Part shown: positions 42,594 through 56,364 of the stretch, piece after piece
Layout of the letters: each line of letters starts with the position of its first letter
How positions within the stretch are numbered: the stretch's first letter is position 1
From: Phlyctochytrium arcticum
Lineage: Eukaryota > Chytridiomycota > Chytridiomycetes > Chytridiales > Chytridiaceae
Reading direction: 5' to 3'
NCBI GenBank assembly: GCA_025602905.1
Contig: JAHLKI010000007.1
Location: forward strand, 1 to 64,000
Length of the DNA: 64,000 nucleotides
The notes under the pieces: model-generated
Told to the model about the DNA's origin: nothing
What the model saw: only the letters and a program-made list of their open reading frames with translations
Database searches by the model: none
Made by a program: the position numbers and the translations under genes

Positions 42594-45311
42594 ATTTTCC
42601 ACCAACTGCTGCTACTCTCTCAGGGGGATTATACCGTTCCCGATTCACCGATGCCCATCTTTGCTTTAACTTATTCTTCAAGCCCCGCTGATGAGACGAT
42701 TTACCGCGACTTCCATTTGTACATAAAGTCCTTGGCTGTAACTTTCACATATCACTTTTTTTTTCTGGCTGCTGCAGGTGAAACGTGCTGTGTCAATTGA
42801 CTCAATTCACTGTCTTTTGCATCCGACCTGGCACAATATGATAATTGGGCCACCAAAATCTGACAACCACTTAATCTGAGTTTTGGGCGGATGGATGGAC
42901 ACCGCGTCCAAAGCAGTACGTGGAAAATTGGAAATAGATCAACGAACAATTGTGTTCTAGTGGGTTTTCCCTTCAAACTTTCCATCATCTGCGGTTACCG
43001 GGTTACCGGGTCCTCGCGGAACTGTCGCGGAATGTGGCAAGTCATTCCAAATTCGATGCATCAAACTGGACCGAATATCTGGAGCTGCTGCCTACATTAC
43101 CGTCATGCCAAGCCTTTGTTCGAATCTGGGTACCAGTATGTAGATATGATGTGAGGCGATGGATACTATATATCATCTGGACGCGTATCATCGTTTGGTT
43201 TTTAGTCAATCAAGGGTTGATGGAATTGGAACGAGATCAGATGCCTCCTTTGCCAGCGGTTTTTCTCAGGAAGCGGAGGAGGTGTCTTATTTGTAAGCTG
43301 GCGCACTTATCATAGTGGCGTGGGAGGATCTCTGGGCATGAAAAAAGGCTCGCCACGGTTTTGGAACCCAACAATTGGGAAGAATCGTGTATAATATTCA
43401 GGGTTACAATTGGTATCAGATCTTCCACCCCCCCCCCCCCCCCCACTGGAAGCAACTGCGGCGAATTGCTTGAATACATTTAGTTTTACACGGTGCGGCT
43501 GACGGCTCCCATCGAGGTCAACAGGCTCCATCGTATTCAATTCATGAGATCAAGGATTCGAAGGATGCATGCATTCTCAGCAATTTCATGCGCTTTGCCA
43601 TGTGCGGATTTGGGGACCTTCTGAAGTGATAGGACGACATTTTATTTGGTGATTTACAGGACATATCAATCACGCAGCTTGCGGCGAGGTCAAGGGACGG
43701 GCAATCAATCAATCAGAACGGAAATCTGTCACGTCACCCCTCGTCACCCCCCCTCGTCCTTGAGCTATATTGATTGAGCCGGGGTGATTATATCTAGAAC
43801 TGTTTTTTTTGGCAAAGCATTCCGGTAAGAGTAAGATATCATACATAAGAGACTCCTATATTCTGGCCAAGGTGCAAAGATGTGCAGGTCAAGATGTACG
43901 AGTATTTTACAACAGCCCTGGGTTTTTTGTCTAAATTACTTTTTGAACCTTAGAAATTGGCAAGTCACACAGGACCACAGGTACTCGAGTATGGTATCAT
44001 TGGTATGTTCCAACCTTTCAGGAAAATGATCCGAAGATCGAGTTCTCCCGCACGTAGAGTTTGGAGGCGCCGCTTTAGCCGCGGATTGGGGTAATTGTCC
44101 CTACGTCTCCTTTGAATTGAGTAAAATGCTGCTGTAGTCATGAATAACCAACGGTAAGAGGCGACAGTGATTGGTATTGTCCTTGTTAAAATTCCACATT
44201 TTATTCCGACAAACTCGAAAAAAAACAATTGCAGTGATGCTGCAAATTGATATATGCGATGGTGCCCACTGCCCGCAAATAGATGTGACCATGAGAAAAG
44301 ACTGAGCATATTGAGATTAACTTTGTTGTACGTGTGGGGCAGGAGCCGTGGCACTCCTGGCAATCGGCTTGTACCGGCATTGTTGGGTTAGCAGAACTGT
44401 TTTTCCTTTGTTTTATTTTTCTTGGAAAACTACTGTTCCATGAATCAATTGATGAACAAATGAGCGAGAGGCAAGATCGATTGACCAAGCCATTATTTCA
44501 AATAGGACAAAAATGTAATTGCCCGTTGGAACTTGAACATCCGCCAATGCACGTCCGAAAGTCCAGACTCTCTGCACGACTTTCCCCGAAGTCTCCTTTC
44601 CGGCCCTTTGACCGCCTTGACCGAACGTCGCCGCGGTATGTATATATGATTATCCCTCTGCTGCGTACGTACATCGGAACCGGGCTGGTCCGTACAAGTA
44701 CTCGCGATACACAATGAGCTCCGCGTTCTGGGTTGTGGCCGGTCTCACCCCCAGGCGCTGGCTGCTCCGGCTAAAAAGTCCAACTCGCGCCTGCCGTCCT
44801 CTTCCTGCGCATTTTCTCCTTTGACCACTTCGATTTTTTCGCAACAGCCCGTGCATCAGGACGCATCCCCACACAAACGGCCGACCATCCTACTCAGAAT
44901 TGCAGCCGCTATCCGCTGACACCACTTACAGCCTGCATCAGTACGCCGGGCGGCCTGTATAGCCTCGTTGTTAGGGGTCTTCAGTGCGGGGGACTCGACC
45001 CGTAAAGAAAGGATCGGACGCGAATAGTGCGATTCCCATTCTGCATTAAACTCAGAGCTAGTTGGTAATCGATCCTCAAGCCGCATCGCTTACCAGGGCG
45101 AGCCAAACAAATAACGCCAGAGAAAAACAATAGTCGATTCAGAAACTCGCGCTCTGCCACATCTTTGTTGACTATCCCCATCAACCGCACAACTAAACCG
45201 TCAAACTGTTGCAGCTCACAGCCACGACGACTGGAGGTTGCAACACATATATCATAAAGGACATGCGACTTGTTCTGCTTGGATTTGGAACAGGGATACG
45301 AAGTCAGTGTC
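42594..45311. other. long intergenic region
   Basis: No gene is called. Contents: a short frame at 42950-43315 with protein-like stretches (HSKFDASNWTEYLELLPTL) that may be a gene fragment, a run of 17 C at 43428-43444, CGTCACCCC repeats near 43732-43760, and the upstream region of the Zn2Cys6 gene. Minus-strand frames at 43965-45313 show no domain. Confidence 0.45.
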
Positions 45312-48165
45312 ATGGTTCCGAAGGCCGCCCAGCGAGCGGGTCCTAGCCAGCAGCAGCAAAGTCAGAACACGCCACATGGCCTTCCTCATCAAGAAGTTGC
45401 GCTCCAAAACGACGACTCCGGAGGCGGCTCAGCGGCTCAGCCAAGGCAAACGGTGAATAAGCATCGAACTCCGACACATCCGACCAACGTATGGGCCTGC
45501 GATCGCTGTAAGTGTTGTATGCGTAACATCAAACCCATCATCTGGATGAAGGTCTCTAACATTTTTCCTTGATTTTGCAGGTTATCGGCTCAAATATAAA
45601 TGTGACTCGAAGCGACCTACCTGTGGACGATGCGTCTTGGCCGGACTTAATTGCAAATATGGCTCGCGCCAGGTTCGCTCAGTGTCGGACCCATCTCGAG
45701 GGAGAAAGCGCAACCGGCGGTACGACACGGCCGGTTACATTCGCATGCTCGAGGCCAAGATGAGAGAGATGGAGGATACATTCTCGACCATGGAGGGTGG
45801 TGGTCGGCCCCCAAGTCAATCCCCAGATGCTCAGACGCAAACTCCTGTGGCCGTTAGTGCCGAAGACGAATTGCAGATTGCGCAACAGCAGCCGCCGTAT
45901 CACCACCCCTCACAACATCATCATCCTCACCAGCCGCCTAATCCTCATCACCCACACCTGCCCCGTCATCCGCATCAACCCCCGCAAGCTCATCACCATC
46001 ATCAGGCGCCAATGCATCATCCCCAACACCTCCAACACTTGCCCCCACAACCCCCACCACCACAACCTTCACACTCACATCAGCACCCACACCAACATCA
46101 ACAGCGACCACCCGTACCGCCGCCAATGCACATGCATCAGGTTACTTTTGAGGCCCACCCTCACATTCCTGCTCCTCGCCTACCCCCTGCTGTCTCCCGA
46201 GCGGGTCATCCCCCGACCTATCCACCACCCATTCAATCACACCTTCCACCAAATGTCTCCTTTACGTCGCTGATGCAATCTACCTTGGTTCAGTCGCCGA
46301 TTTCGGATTTCAATCCTATTGGCATTACCCAACAATACATTACAGCCGAAGATCTTTGCTCAAGCGAGGTGACCCACGACATCTTACGATCGTACTTTGA
46401 CGATGTTGCATACCGATGGCTCCAGTCGCCCGTGCATGAGGCGACCTTCATGGCAGACATTGGGTCCCAGTCACTTTTCTTGATATACGGTCTCTGCGCC
46501 ATGTCTGCTTCGGCTTCAGACAATCCCTGTGTGTCCCTTTACCTCGAAGAGCGAAGTTTGCCAAAGTACCGGGCGGGTGAAGTGTTTTTCAAGCAAGGAT
46601 TACAGATGTTGCATGAAGCTGAGCAGCAGCCTTCGGTTGATCATGTCATTGGATTGGGCACGCTGAAAGTCGCCGCCACAATGATCAATGAACGTAAGTA
46701 GCTACGCGTTTTCATCATCACTTTATATCCGATGGCTCACTCTTCGGGGTTCCTTTTTTCTCTATCTTAGCGCATTGGTCTGGTGTCTTTCGGAAAAAAG
46801 CAATGGACATGGCTCTGCAATTAAAGTTGCACGTAGATCCTGACATTGAATCGGTACATGGGATACTTCCTTGGCTAGAAAAGGAAAAGCGACGAAGAAC
46901 TTGGTGGGGTCTGTTCGTGGTAAGTGTTGGGTGCTGTATGGGTAATTTCAGAAATTATTGCTAATCATTCTTTTGTTTTGCAGATGGACACAATTGACTG
47001 CAACCGCGGTGATTCGACACCCATCATTCCGCATCACATACAGCCAGAATGGGATCTGGGGTTGGACAAGTCGTGGGCAGTGAAGGCCATTTCTCCCGAA
47101 GTCATCTGGATCTCAGTTAGGACTCTCTATGATGCACCCATCATGAGCGCGTTCATTCCCGGCGTTCACTTGGATGCTGCTGCACTGTCTCATTTGCTGA
47201 CGGGGTTGTACATGCGTATACAGAAATTGCATGGCACGATTTGGGGACTTGTTGATCAAGCCACTCATGCGAGAGGCCGCGCGCCATCAATACCTTTCTC
47301 CGATTCTTCTTGCCGCTCAGTTCCGACAGTGCCAGTACATTCAGTCCCACCGCATCCGTCGCACCCCAGTCATGCCCTTCCGCCAAGTCGTGCGAACCAG
47401 TCAGCGATACCGGCCCTTTCCGCCCAAGCTGTCGGATATCCTGATGTCACCCATGCCTTGACTGACGAGATACAAGCGCAAATAGCCGTAATCGACGGCA
47501 AATTGAAAAATTGTCTATATCTTCTCCCGGCGTGGGCGCGAAGTTTGGAACATTATGACAAGTTCACTTCCTCAACAGCGAGCACTTATCCTCCACCATG
47601 GCAGCTCTACTCTCAGCATCTGGTCTGGCATTGTCTCAATATTGCCCTGCATCTACCAACACTGTTCATCGACGGCCAGAGTGTGCAAGCCGCAGCATGT
47701 CCATCACCTCGCCTGACTGTTGCCTATTCCACCTGCCTTGCGCACGCAAATCAAGTATCACAGCTTTTACACAAACTCCAGCGAATGAATCCGGAAGGAA
47801 AGCACATTACGCAGTGGGTGTGCTACTTTCTCTTTTATTCTGCCTTGGTCTTGGTGATGGCATCAAAGACATCCATGGACGATCAGCATCTGTTCCAAAT
47901 CCGGCGCAATCTGGACGCACACTTGTGGTTTACCAAAGCTCTTGGCGAGCGGTACTTTCTGGCCAACTACATGTACGATGTCATGAACTCGCTCCTTGCG
48001 GAAGGATTTGGCAACCCTGCGGAGCTGGGCAACGAGCCCATCCTGGCAGCTTGGCACGTTAATAGCAACACCCCCATTGTTACCACAAGTGTCTCTGGTG
48101 CGGGTCCAGTTCCAATATCAGCGCCAATGCCACCACCACCAATGGGACCCCCTTCTTACTATTAA
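45312..48165 (+). CDS. Zn2Cys6 (Gal4-type) transcription factor
   Basis: Four exons: 45312-45507, 45581-46693, 46771-46919 and 46984-48165; introns of 73, 77 and 64 nt; 879 residues. Intron 1 splits the first zinc-binding motif; after splicing the cluster is exact: C63-x2-C66-x6-C73-x6-C80-x2-C83-x6-C90 with basic residues between. Residues about 173-252 are an extreme His/Pro/Gln-rich tract. The middle homology region follows, with LRSYFDDVAYRWLQSPVHEATF and, across intron 3, EKEKRRRTWWGLFV joined to MDTIDCNRGD, typical of the fungal-specific transcription factor domain. The C-terminus is Pro-rich. It is expected to bind DNA as a dimer in the nucleus; targets are unknown. Confidence 0.92.
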
Positions 48166-48552
48166 ATCCACCACCTTCGACTTCTGGCAAATGTACATAT
48201 CGGATATGAGATGCCATTGGACGCACTTTTCTTGTCAAAAATTGAGCTCTCATCGGGAAATTGGAATTTGTTCTTGTATCGGTTTCCTTGGATTATTTAA
48301 TTCACTACGGGACTTTAGACTGGATAGACCACTTCTCCTTTTTTTACGCCTATACTCTAATTGCTCGCGAGACAACTCTTATTCCTTCTCTGTATCATTT
48401 TGTTTTGTTAAAATACGAATGTTTTTACTCCTACTTGCCTCTAAACTCCACGGTTGGTAAGAAAAGTTTGGTATATTAGAATTTAGAAACGAAGAAACTT
48501 ATTATCGTACTTTGGTATAAGAGGGTGAAGAAAAAAATCGTAACTATACTAA
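48166..48552. other. convergent 3' ends
   Basis: T-rich spacer between the stop of the Zn2Cys6 gene and the stop of the chitin synthase gene. It holds both 3' UTRs and nothing else that I can see. Confidence 0.6.
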
Positions 48553-51500
48553 CTAAAGTTGCCGCTGGCCATGAACCATCCTTTCTAAAACTTCTTCAAT
48601 GACATCGCTAATCAGTTGCTTTTTCGGAGTCAGGTCTACGCCAAACATCTCAGATAGTGCATCACGGATGCTCTTTTTCGAAATAGACATCAGATCTGAT
48701 CGTTCCAAAAGTCGCTGAACCTCAGCAGCCAAAGTCCTATCATCTGGAAGCCCAGGAGGAGCTCCGCCAACAACATCCAGTGGTCCCGCTACAATGCCGT
48801 TGCCTCCCATGTAGCTTGAGCGGTAATCGTTGCCACGCTGTTGATATTGCTGATGCTGCTGTGGTGAAGTTGCTTCAACTCGCATCTCCTCGTGTGTTTC
48901 GGCGTACGCCTGACGATCTCGGCGGCGAATCACTCCTCCAATGCTCAACTCTGAAGCTCGTCGTTCCATAGGGTGCGGCATGGGGAATAAGGGCCTGGAA
49001 CCACTACTCGCACTGTTGGTGCTCATGACACTCATGTAGGAAGCTCGTCTGTCGTTCATAGCGGGGAAGGGACAACCGGGTAGGATGGAGTGTCGTGCCG
49101 GGTTGCCACTGGGCTTGCCTTGTGAACCATTGCCTTTTGATTGAACACTATTGTCCCCAGAAGAAGGTGTCGAAGATGATGCTTGTGAGCGTCCACTTTC
49201 ACTTCGGTCGCTGTTGTGTTCATGCTGGACAGGACGTACGACGCTTGAATATTCTTTCGATAAGCCGGTAGCGGAGACCTCAATTTGTTGTGGCAGGGCA
49301 GCCGGAAACCTTTCGCGGGGCATTTCATCAAGCTTGGAAAATGTGCCCGGAGAAGCACCTCGAAACTCGCCATGTAACATGGCTTTTACATGGCCGTCGT
49401 GTGTTGGACCGACATTCTGCGCGGAATGCTGCTGCTTCATCGCGGGTGTCGGAGACACAGCCTTTTGGGAAAAGGAACTGGGCGAATCACAGGATCGCTG
49501 TTCGCGGCGGATTGGAGCCCCTTGCCTAACATCACCAATTGTGTTCGAAGTTGTAACCATTGATGCTTTCTGAGGGTGTGGGAAATGAATCTCCTCGTGC
49601 TCTTCCTTGGGTGAAGACTTTAGGGTTTTAGACTCGGAGAGCAGATTGGTGTTGCCGCTGTTTCCGTGGAAGCCTTGAGCTGGGTTGGTTGGGTCAATCC
49701 TGGCAAAGTGAATTTCGAGCGGCGACGATTCAGACGGGGCAAATTCCGCTTGCGGTCCACGTTGTCCAGGGTTTGTTTGCTGGTGTGGTCGTGATTGACC
49801 TTGATGGTGGTAGTTGGCCAAATCAGTAGCGCGTGCTATCGCCTGTTCTAGGTTTGGGTCTGGTTTTCCTGCATCGGAACTGTTGCTAGAGCCAGGAGTT
49901 CCGGAGTTTCCGCGACCGGCAGGCGGTCCTGCCATGGGCCGTGCGAGAGGTGAAATGCCTCGAAGGGGACTGTCAGCGCGGCTGGCAGGACGTGATACAT
50001 ATTCTATTTGGTTTGAAGATGACATTCGGTGTAAGTGGGACGGGGGTCCGCGGATTGGCGTTCCGGATCGCGGGTTGGTCTGGTACCGTGGAGGGCTTTC
50101 ACAGCGCGAAGGTGCCATAAAGTTCGTCCCGGTAGTATTGCCAGCAATGATACTTGTCCTGCCATTGTTGCCCATGACGGACATCACTCGATAACTCAAA
50201 CGGCGCTTTTCGTTCTCTTCTCTTTCGCGCTTCGCGTCGTTCTCCTTTACCGTTTTTTCCTTGGAATGTTCGCTCCATTTTCGCATCGGAACAGACGCCG
50301 GGTCAAACTTTCCGGTATCCGCTATCATTGTGGTCTTCTTACCGCCGTCACCGTAAACTACACGCGTGTTCCCCCATGAGAAGTCGTCAAAATGCCAGAA
50401 AGCGTAGAGTGGTAAGTAGAAAGCAAAGACCGGAATGGCGAAGATGTAAATGACCATCCAAATGATCTGCTTCCACTCTCGTTTCAGGAGGAATACGATC
50501 ACTTGAAGTCCGTAAATTGCCGCTAATAGAACGATTGAGATGATTGGGACACCGTTCTCAGAGGAAACAACCGAGTAGACTAGGTAGGCAATGTATAGGA
50601 TACAAGCCGGCTGGATCAAAGTTGAGAGCAGATCGAGAAAGACGACGAATCGCATCGAACAACATAGAAAACCACACAATCGGCGAATGAACATCAGCTC
50701 AAAAAGATTGTGAACAGTGGAGTTGATCCAGCGACGACGTTGAGACAGGAGAATCTTCCACTTTTCCGGAGCAACTGTTCGACATCGAGCGTGTGGCGTG
50801 AAGGAGGTCTTCATGTGGGGGAAATGCTTCATCATCAACGTTGTCAGGAAACGATCTTCTCCAAGTAAGAACAGGTTCTTCAGATGCAATGTATCGACGC
50901 GATTTTCTCTGAATTCATCAATCACTTCGGGTGCATTCAGCAAAGGCACATTCTTCGATGATCGAATCCGATAGATACAGAAACATCCTGGCAAACAGGT
51001 TACGGCACCAAAAATTGCCTCAAACGCCTTCGTCAAATGATGTGAGATGAAGTATTCATAAACTTGAATCTTCGTGATCCAACTTTCGCTCTTGTTGGCC
51101 AAAATTGTTTCTCCGCAGAGCCCAAGAATCGAAGTGTCATTCGCCATCGTATGTACCAATTGCCCCAGTGAGTCCGGAAAAACTTCGGTATCAGCATCAA
51201 CCATGAAGATCATCTCGTACATGGACGGGTGTATGCCAATGACGTCCGTCATGGTGCGGTACAGTTCCAGCTCCAATGGCTCCATCTCGGAATCAAAGTG
51301 CACGCGAGAGAGAAACTTCATCAGCAACAGCTGCGAGTCTCGTTTTCCACGATTGCCCGGTTTAGCAACCTCTGATTCCTTTCCTACTTTGACCACCACG
51401 ATATACGGGACAGTATGTTCGACGAGCCCTTGCTTCGTAACGTATAATCCAGAATAGACTTTGGCGCGGTTGAGCTGCATGTCCCCTTCGCCGACAGATT

Positions 51501-54500
51501 GGAAAATAAAAGGCTTGGGATCAACCTTTGGATCAACGCCAAGAATGTCAAGAACAATCCTTGGAGTAGGTCGGGAATTGCCGCTACCAATAACCATTCC
51601 ATCGCAAATGACGAAGATCAGCTTTCGCGGGTCATCATAGTCCATGCAAGCTACCGACTCCAACGACTTCCGAAGAGATCCTTCGCCTTCGGTGTAACAT
51701 GGCATCTGACATATGACGAACCGATTGAGCGCAGTAGGATCAACAGTTGGTTTTCGCGTAAATTGAACTGCTACCAAGAACTTCATTCCAATAATGCTGA
51801 TGACGACCAGGGAACTTGCCAAGAGAATATAGTTGGAGAACTGACAGCCCATGCTCAGCCGATTGTCGACTATGCCAATGTAGAATAAGTTGTTCATACA
51901 GTTCAAGATCGCCTTTCCACCTTCCGGATTTGGTTTGGCAACCGTTGACACCCAATCCTTCGTTGCGTCCAGTCCCAAAGAAGTCGTAAAAACTCGGTCG
52001 ACAGCAGGGTTTTTGAAAAACGGGTCAGATTTATATGTTGTCACGTCGTAGACTTTGTCGAAAAGAATAATCCAACTTTTGTTGACCAGTGGTTGCATTG
52101 CTACATAGTCGCGCTGAAATCCGACATCCATCTTCGCAATCTTATTAATGGTTTGAAAGTAGGCAGTTCCTGCTTTACGATGTTGAAGGCTGATATCCGT
52201 GGGTCTGCTTGGTATATTGTCCCATGCGACAGACGGAGCTCCATCTACCCCCGGACATAGCTCGCCGAATTGGTCCGCCCGGTAAAACATGCCACTGATA
52301 TCCCGACCAAACGTCAACCTAAACTTGTTCATGTCGATTTCCGCGTTGCCGTGCATTGTCAGCATATCCTTGAGCGGATACGCCTTGCCATAACCATATG
52401 CCCACGGATCGGCCGGATTCGTTTTTTTTCGCAGCTCGTCCAAGGACATCACTTTTTGCTTTGGGCAAATGAGCATGGGAAGGCCGATAATAAACCCAAG
52501 TAGGATCAGACATAAAGATATGATGATAAGATTCAGCGCCAGCTTTTCTCTCCAAGCGAGTTGAATGTCCTTTCGAGGCATGCGCCCAACTTTCGACATG
52601 CAGAATGGCGGTATCCACCATGTTAAGAGCCAGGTACAGCACAACCACCGTTTCCGGGCCCCTGTTGTGGGTTTGCGGGATTCGCGCTCTTCGGCCTCCA
52701 GCCTTTCTTGTTCGAGGTTGACGTATTTCATATCCATATCGAGTTGATCTGGTCCATCGGCTTCACTTTCGATATCGTCATTGTCCGCGAACGGTTTGGA
52801 TATGTTCTCGAACTGAGATAGATGCGCGTTCCACCGCCCGCCGGTAGATCCCTCCTCATGAGCGCGAAGCTTATCCTGCAACGTGCGCCAAGCTTTCTCA
52901 GAGAGAAAGACTTTCGTAAGTCCGAGCGCCATGTGCTCTTCACTCCAGCCCATGTCGGCGGCAAATTCTTCGCACAAGGTATTGAGAGCCACTTCTTCAT
53001 GTTCGTTCAATTCTTTGTCGAACATGATACTGTGGAACTGAGAAATGAATTCTTCATGTGTGTACTCGGCAACATAATCACCAGCGACTCTCATTTGCAC
53101 TTGTTGCGTGACTTGATGGCTCAACAAATCGTTTTTGAGAATGTTGTAATCAACCTTGTCGCTCAAGGGACTCTCTCCTGAGTCAACGCTCAAGACAAAC
53201 CAAGCAGCCGCATCTCGCATTGCCGACATGACCTGCTCTGATGTGGCCAGGAATTGGGAAACTATGGTTCGATCATCTTGGAAGTTCTCCGCCTCTGCGT
53301 AGACATCACTTTGCAAGAAGAGATTGCGTACGAAACCGTTCGCCGAAGGGTTGGAGGTTACCGTGCCCAAGAAGAGTAGACTCATGGATGATGAGAGTAC
53401 ATCGTTGTTGGCTTCAATGAGTACCGAGTAGTCGTAGTCCATTGGACCATTGTAGTGGCGGACTTGAAACGCATGATCACTCAATGATCGGCCAACCCCT
53501 TCCAACTGGATGGCGCCAACCAGTTCGTAGCGAGAGGTCATAAAATCGGGCAGCAAAGCGCCGTTCTGTGCGCCGGGATCGTGCTGTGCATAATACGAAA
53601 CAGCCTCGTTATCAAGGGAGCGCAGTAAGCCCATGTCGAAGGAGAGCATCTCCGTAATAGCCATGAACTGAGTCTCCGGATTTTCCACGGCAAAAGTTAA
53701 AACGCCTTCTTGTGCGTACTCGTAAGATCGCTCGTGGACCCAGCTGGTCATGTGGAAGTGAAGGTTTTCATTGATGGAGTTGTAGAGAAGCTTGTCAAGA
53801 TCGTTGGCGCTCTCACGACGAAAGCCTGGTGTTTCGAAGACTCGAATGCTGGCGGCTATCTCATCCTCGTAGCTCTTGCATAGGCAAGCGTTAATTTTGC
53901 GGATAATCCATGCAACGAGTTCGGCATAAAGTGTTGAAGCCAGTAGATCTCGCTGGCGCGCTGCACCGGAACTAGTGAGAAACATGGAGATTCGCTCTTG
54001 GCCGATGATCCGCGTTTTGTATACAAGCGCTTCCTCCAAATGACGAGAGTCAACACCAAGTAAGTCAGCGGCTATATCCAGCGGTTCCCGATGTTCAATA
54101 CCGCATGGATCTTGGGGACGTGTTTCATCCTCCACAAAAGTGATGTTGCCAAGGTGCAAAATTGCAGCCAGAGCCTGGGAAATCTGCTTTTGCAACTTGA
54201 AACCCATGCGAAGATGCTTCAGGGCCACCTGCAGCTCGTTATACTGCTTACGATCGTCATCGGCTACATGGAAAAAAGGCGAGCCCTGAAGATAACGAAA
54301 AGAGGAGGCATCGTTCAACTTCCAGCGCAGTTTCTCCTGAGACGAGCAGCCAGCCAATAAATAATAGAAGACGGGATAGTTCTCCTCTCGGTGCGGGACA
54401 CTTGAGAAGCGCGACTTGTCCAGCTGGTATGCAATGGTACCCACACCAACCAGCTTCCAATTATGGTCATATTGGTATTCAACATATTTGCAAGCGAAAG

Positions 54501-55095
54501 TAGCGCTACGGCTTCGAACCGTACGAGCATGCGCGAATGCCTCAAAAACGGGATCCATGAGGGTTGCTGCGCGAAGAATTTTTTGATCCATGACATCCTC
54601 AGTGGTCGTTGATAACATCATGAGTTGCCACACAAATAGCTTTCGTATCTCAGACTTCTCGCTGGCATCCTCGCCTACATCACACCAAAAGTTAGCATGT
54701 CCCTTCGCTACAATTATCGCAAATCCCAATCACATACCCAGGAATGACACAGATTGGTTGCGATGATCTCGGGTCATATGGTAGAAGCAAGAAGCAGCCA
54801 TATCGAATATGTGTGGTGGTAGGTCTCGTTTGTCGGGGCTGGAATCGATGACCCACTTGGCGTACTGTGCGGCAACCTCGGCTGTAGATTCCGCTAGCGC
54901 GCCCGAACCACCGACTACTAGGAGTGCATTCTCGCCAAGTTTGGTGAAGAAGTCCCCATTTTGGTATCGCTGACGAACAGTTGCCAAAATATTGTCCAAC
55001 GTGGGGCTGTTCAAGCGAGTAAGGTAATCAGTTGCATCGTTCCGTTCAACATTGTTGATGTCGTTGCTCGTAGACATAATTGTGGAGCTTTCCAT
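48553..55095 (-). CDS. chitin synthase with myosin-like head and DEK C-terminal domain
   Basis: Two exons (minus strand): 55095-54738 and 54674-48553, one 63-nt intron; 2159 residues. A myosin-motor-like region covers about residues 20-740. Its P-loop reads GEDASEKSE instead of GESGSGKSE, switch I is not recognisable and switch II reads FETPGF, so ATP hydrolysis is doubtful. Membrane segments follow (about 795-860), then a cytochrome-b5-like region (FDKVYDVTTYKSDPFF). The family-2 glycosyltransferase core has CQMPCYTEGEGS, FMVDADTEVFPDSL, TCLPGCF, GEDRFLTTL and the hallmark Q-R-R-R-W, then several membrane segments. After a long Ser/Pro/Gln-rich stretch the last 60 residues form a DEK_C-type helical domain. 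This is the class V/VII layout, which makes cell-wall chitin from UDP-GlcNAc at the plasma membrane. Confidence 0.95.
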
Positions 55096-56364
55096 TGGGT
55101 ATTTGGTCTTGGTATTTAGGACAGGTTGACCTAACGGATTTTGGTAAATATAAGCAACTCACTATCAGGAAAACACTCAAGCTCACCAATTGATCCATCA
55201 AATATTGAAGAAAAGGCCAGGAAATGTGAATCCGAAAACTGAAAGGAGTTCAGTCCCGTTCCGGATACAGGAGACTATGAAAAAACGCTGTTCCAAAATA
55301 CAAGTGGTGGGATTTTATGGAATTCAGTGACCTTTCAAATGCCACTGCGAGCTGACTGTCGGGTGGTGTAAACCCCACTAAAGCCAATTTTTTGCGCTCC
55401 CAGACTTTCTGAAGGCATCAAAACTCATTAACAAAATTAAGGGACTTTGGGCACTTTGAACTATATTACCAAGAAAGTCTTTGCTGGAGCCGTCCCTGTC
55501 CCAGAATCTCTTCAGAGGGGCTGCTGGCTGAGCTTTGACAGATTTTTACACATGAGGCCCGCCATCGGGCTTCACAGCCGTCAGTGACCTACTCGTACTC
55601 GAACTCAGGGAATAGCATGGCAGACGATGGCGGGGCAAGTGCGCGCACTTGACATACATCAAGATAGGCGGGTCTGAGGGCGGGCTTCGTTATTGGCAGT
55701 GTATGGATCGCTTCGCACAGCTAAGGGCAGAAATGCTCCTTGAATATTGCTGATAAAAGAACCAGAAGGGACATGCAGCAATGGTCATGGTCAAATCCAT
55801 TTGAAAGCCGCAATTCTGGCGTATTCATCATATGCAGTTCGGTGACAAGTGTCAAGAAGTATCGCGAATCGGATGACTTACCTGTTATTCTTTAACTGGC
55901 ATCCCATTCGTTGAACGATTGACGACAAGAACGGGAATACCTGATCTCAAAGTGGTATGAAGTATATACTTACTATATGGGCCTGTTCCGGGACCTGTAC
56001 CGTCTGTAACCCCCTAAAATGTGAAAAATTATTTGATATCATAACGGCGTTTCGAGCATCTATATAGGGCTATCTATAAGGAAACAAAAAGATTGCTGTA
56101 GATCAGACTAGCAACCTTACCAACAATGAAAAGGGAGTTGGTCGGCTTAAAGTTTTAAACGTAAGTCAGTAGAAGTAAGCTTGTTTTGAACAGGGAGGCC
56201 TGGTCTGAATCCAGAATCCGTCGGAATCAGAGATGTGGCGCAGCCGTGTAGCACATCTCTGATTGTGCGAGAACTCCGACCTGCGCCTGCAGACTGCATT
56301 TCACGCTGGCTTTCCAAGTGATTCGACAGCTTCCCTTTGTGGAGGATCTTGTGAATGGCGGACG
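55096..56364. other. divergent promoter region, chitin synthase and AEC transporter
   Basis: About 1.3 kb without a gene. A 13-bp-arm hairpin lies at 56225-56264. Nothing else is recognised. Confidence 0.55.
56225..56264. repeat. hairpin, 13-bp perfect arms
   Basis: AATCAGAGATGTG (56225-56237) pairs with CACATCTCTGATT (56252-56264) around a 14-base loop. It ends 100 bp before the start codon of the transporter gene, so it lies in its promoter or 5' leader. Confidence 0.75.

Noticed and set aside
45797..46273. Open frames overlapping the His/Pro-rich tract of the Zn2Cys6 gene
   Set aside because: Shadow frames caused by the biased composition.
56221..56300. Possible tRNA gene
   Set aside because: Stem-loop only; no acceptor, anticodon or T-loop consensus.
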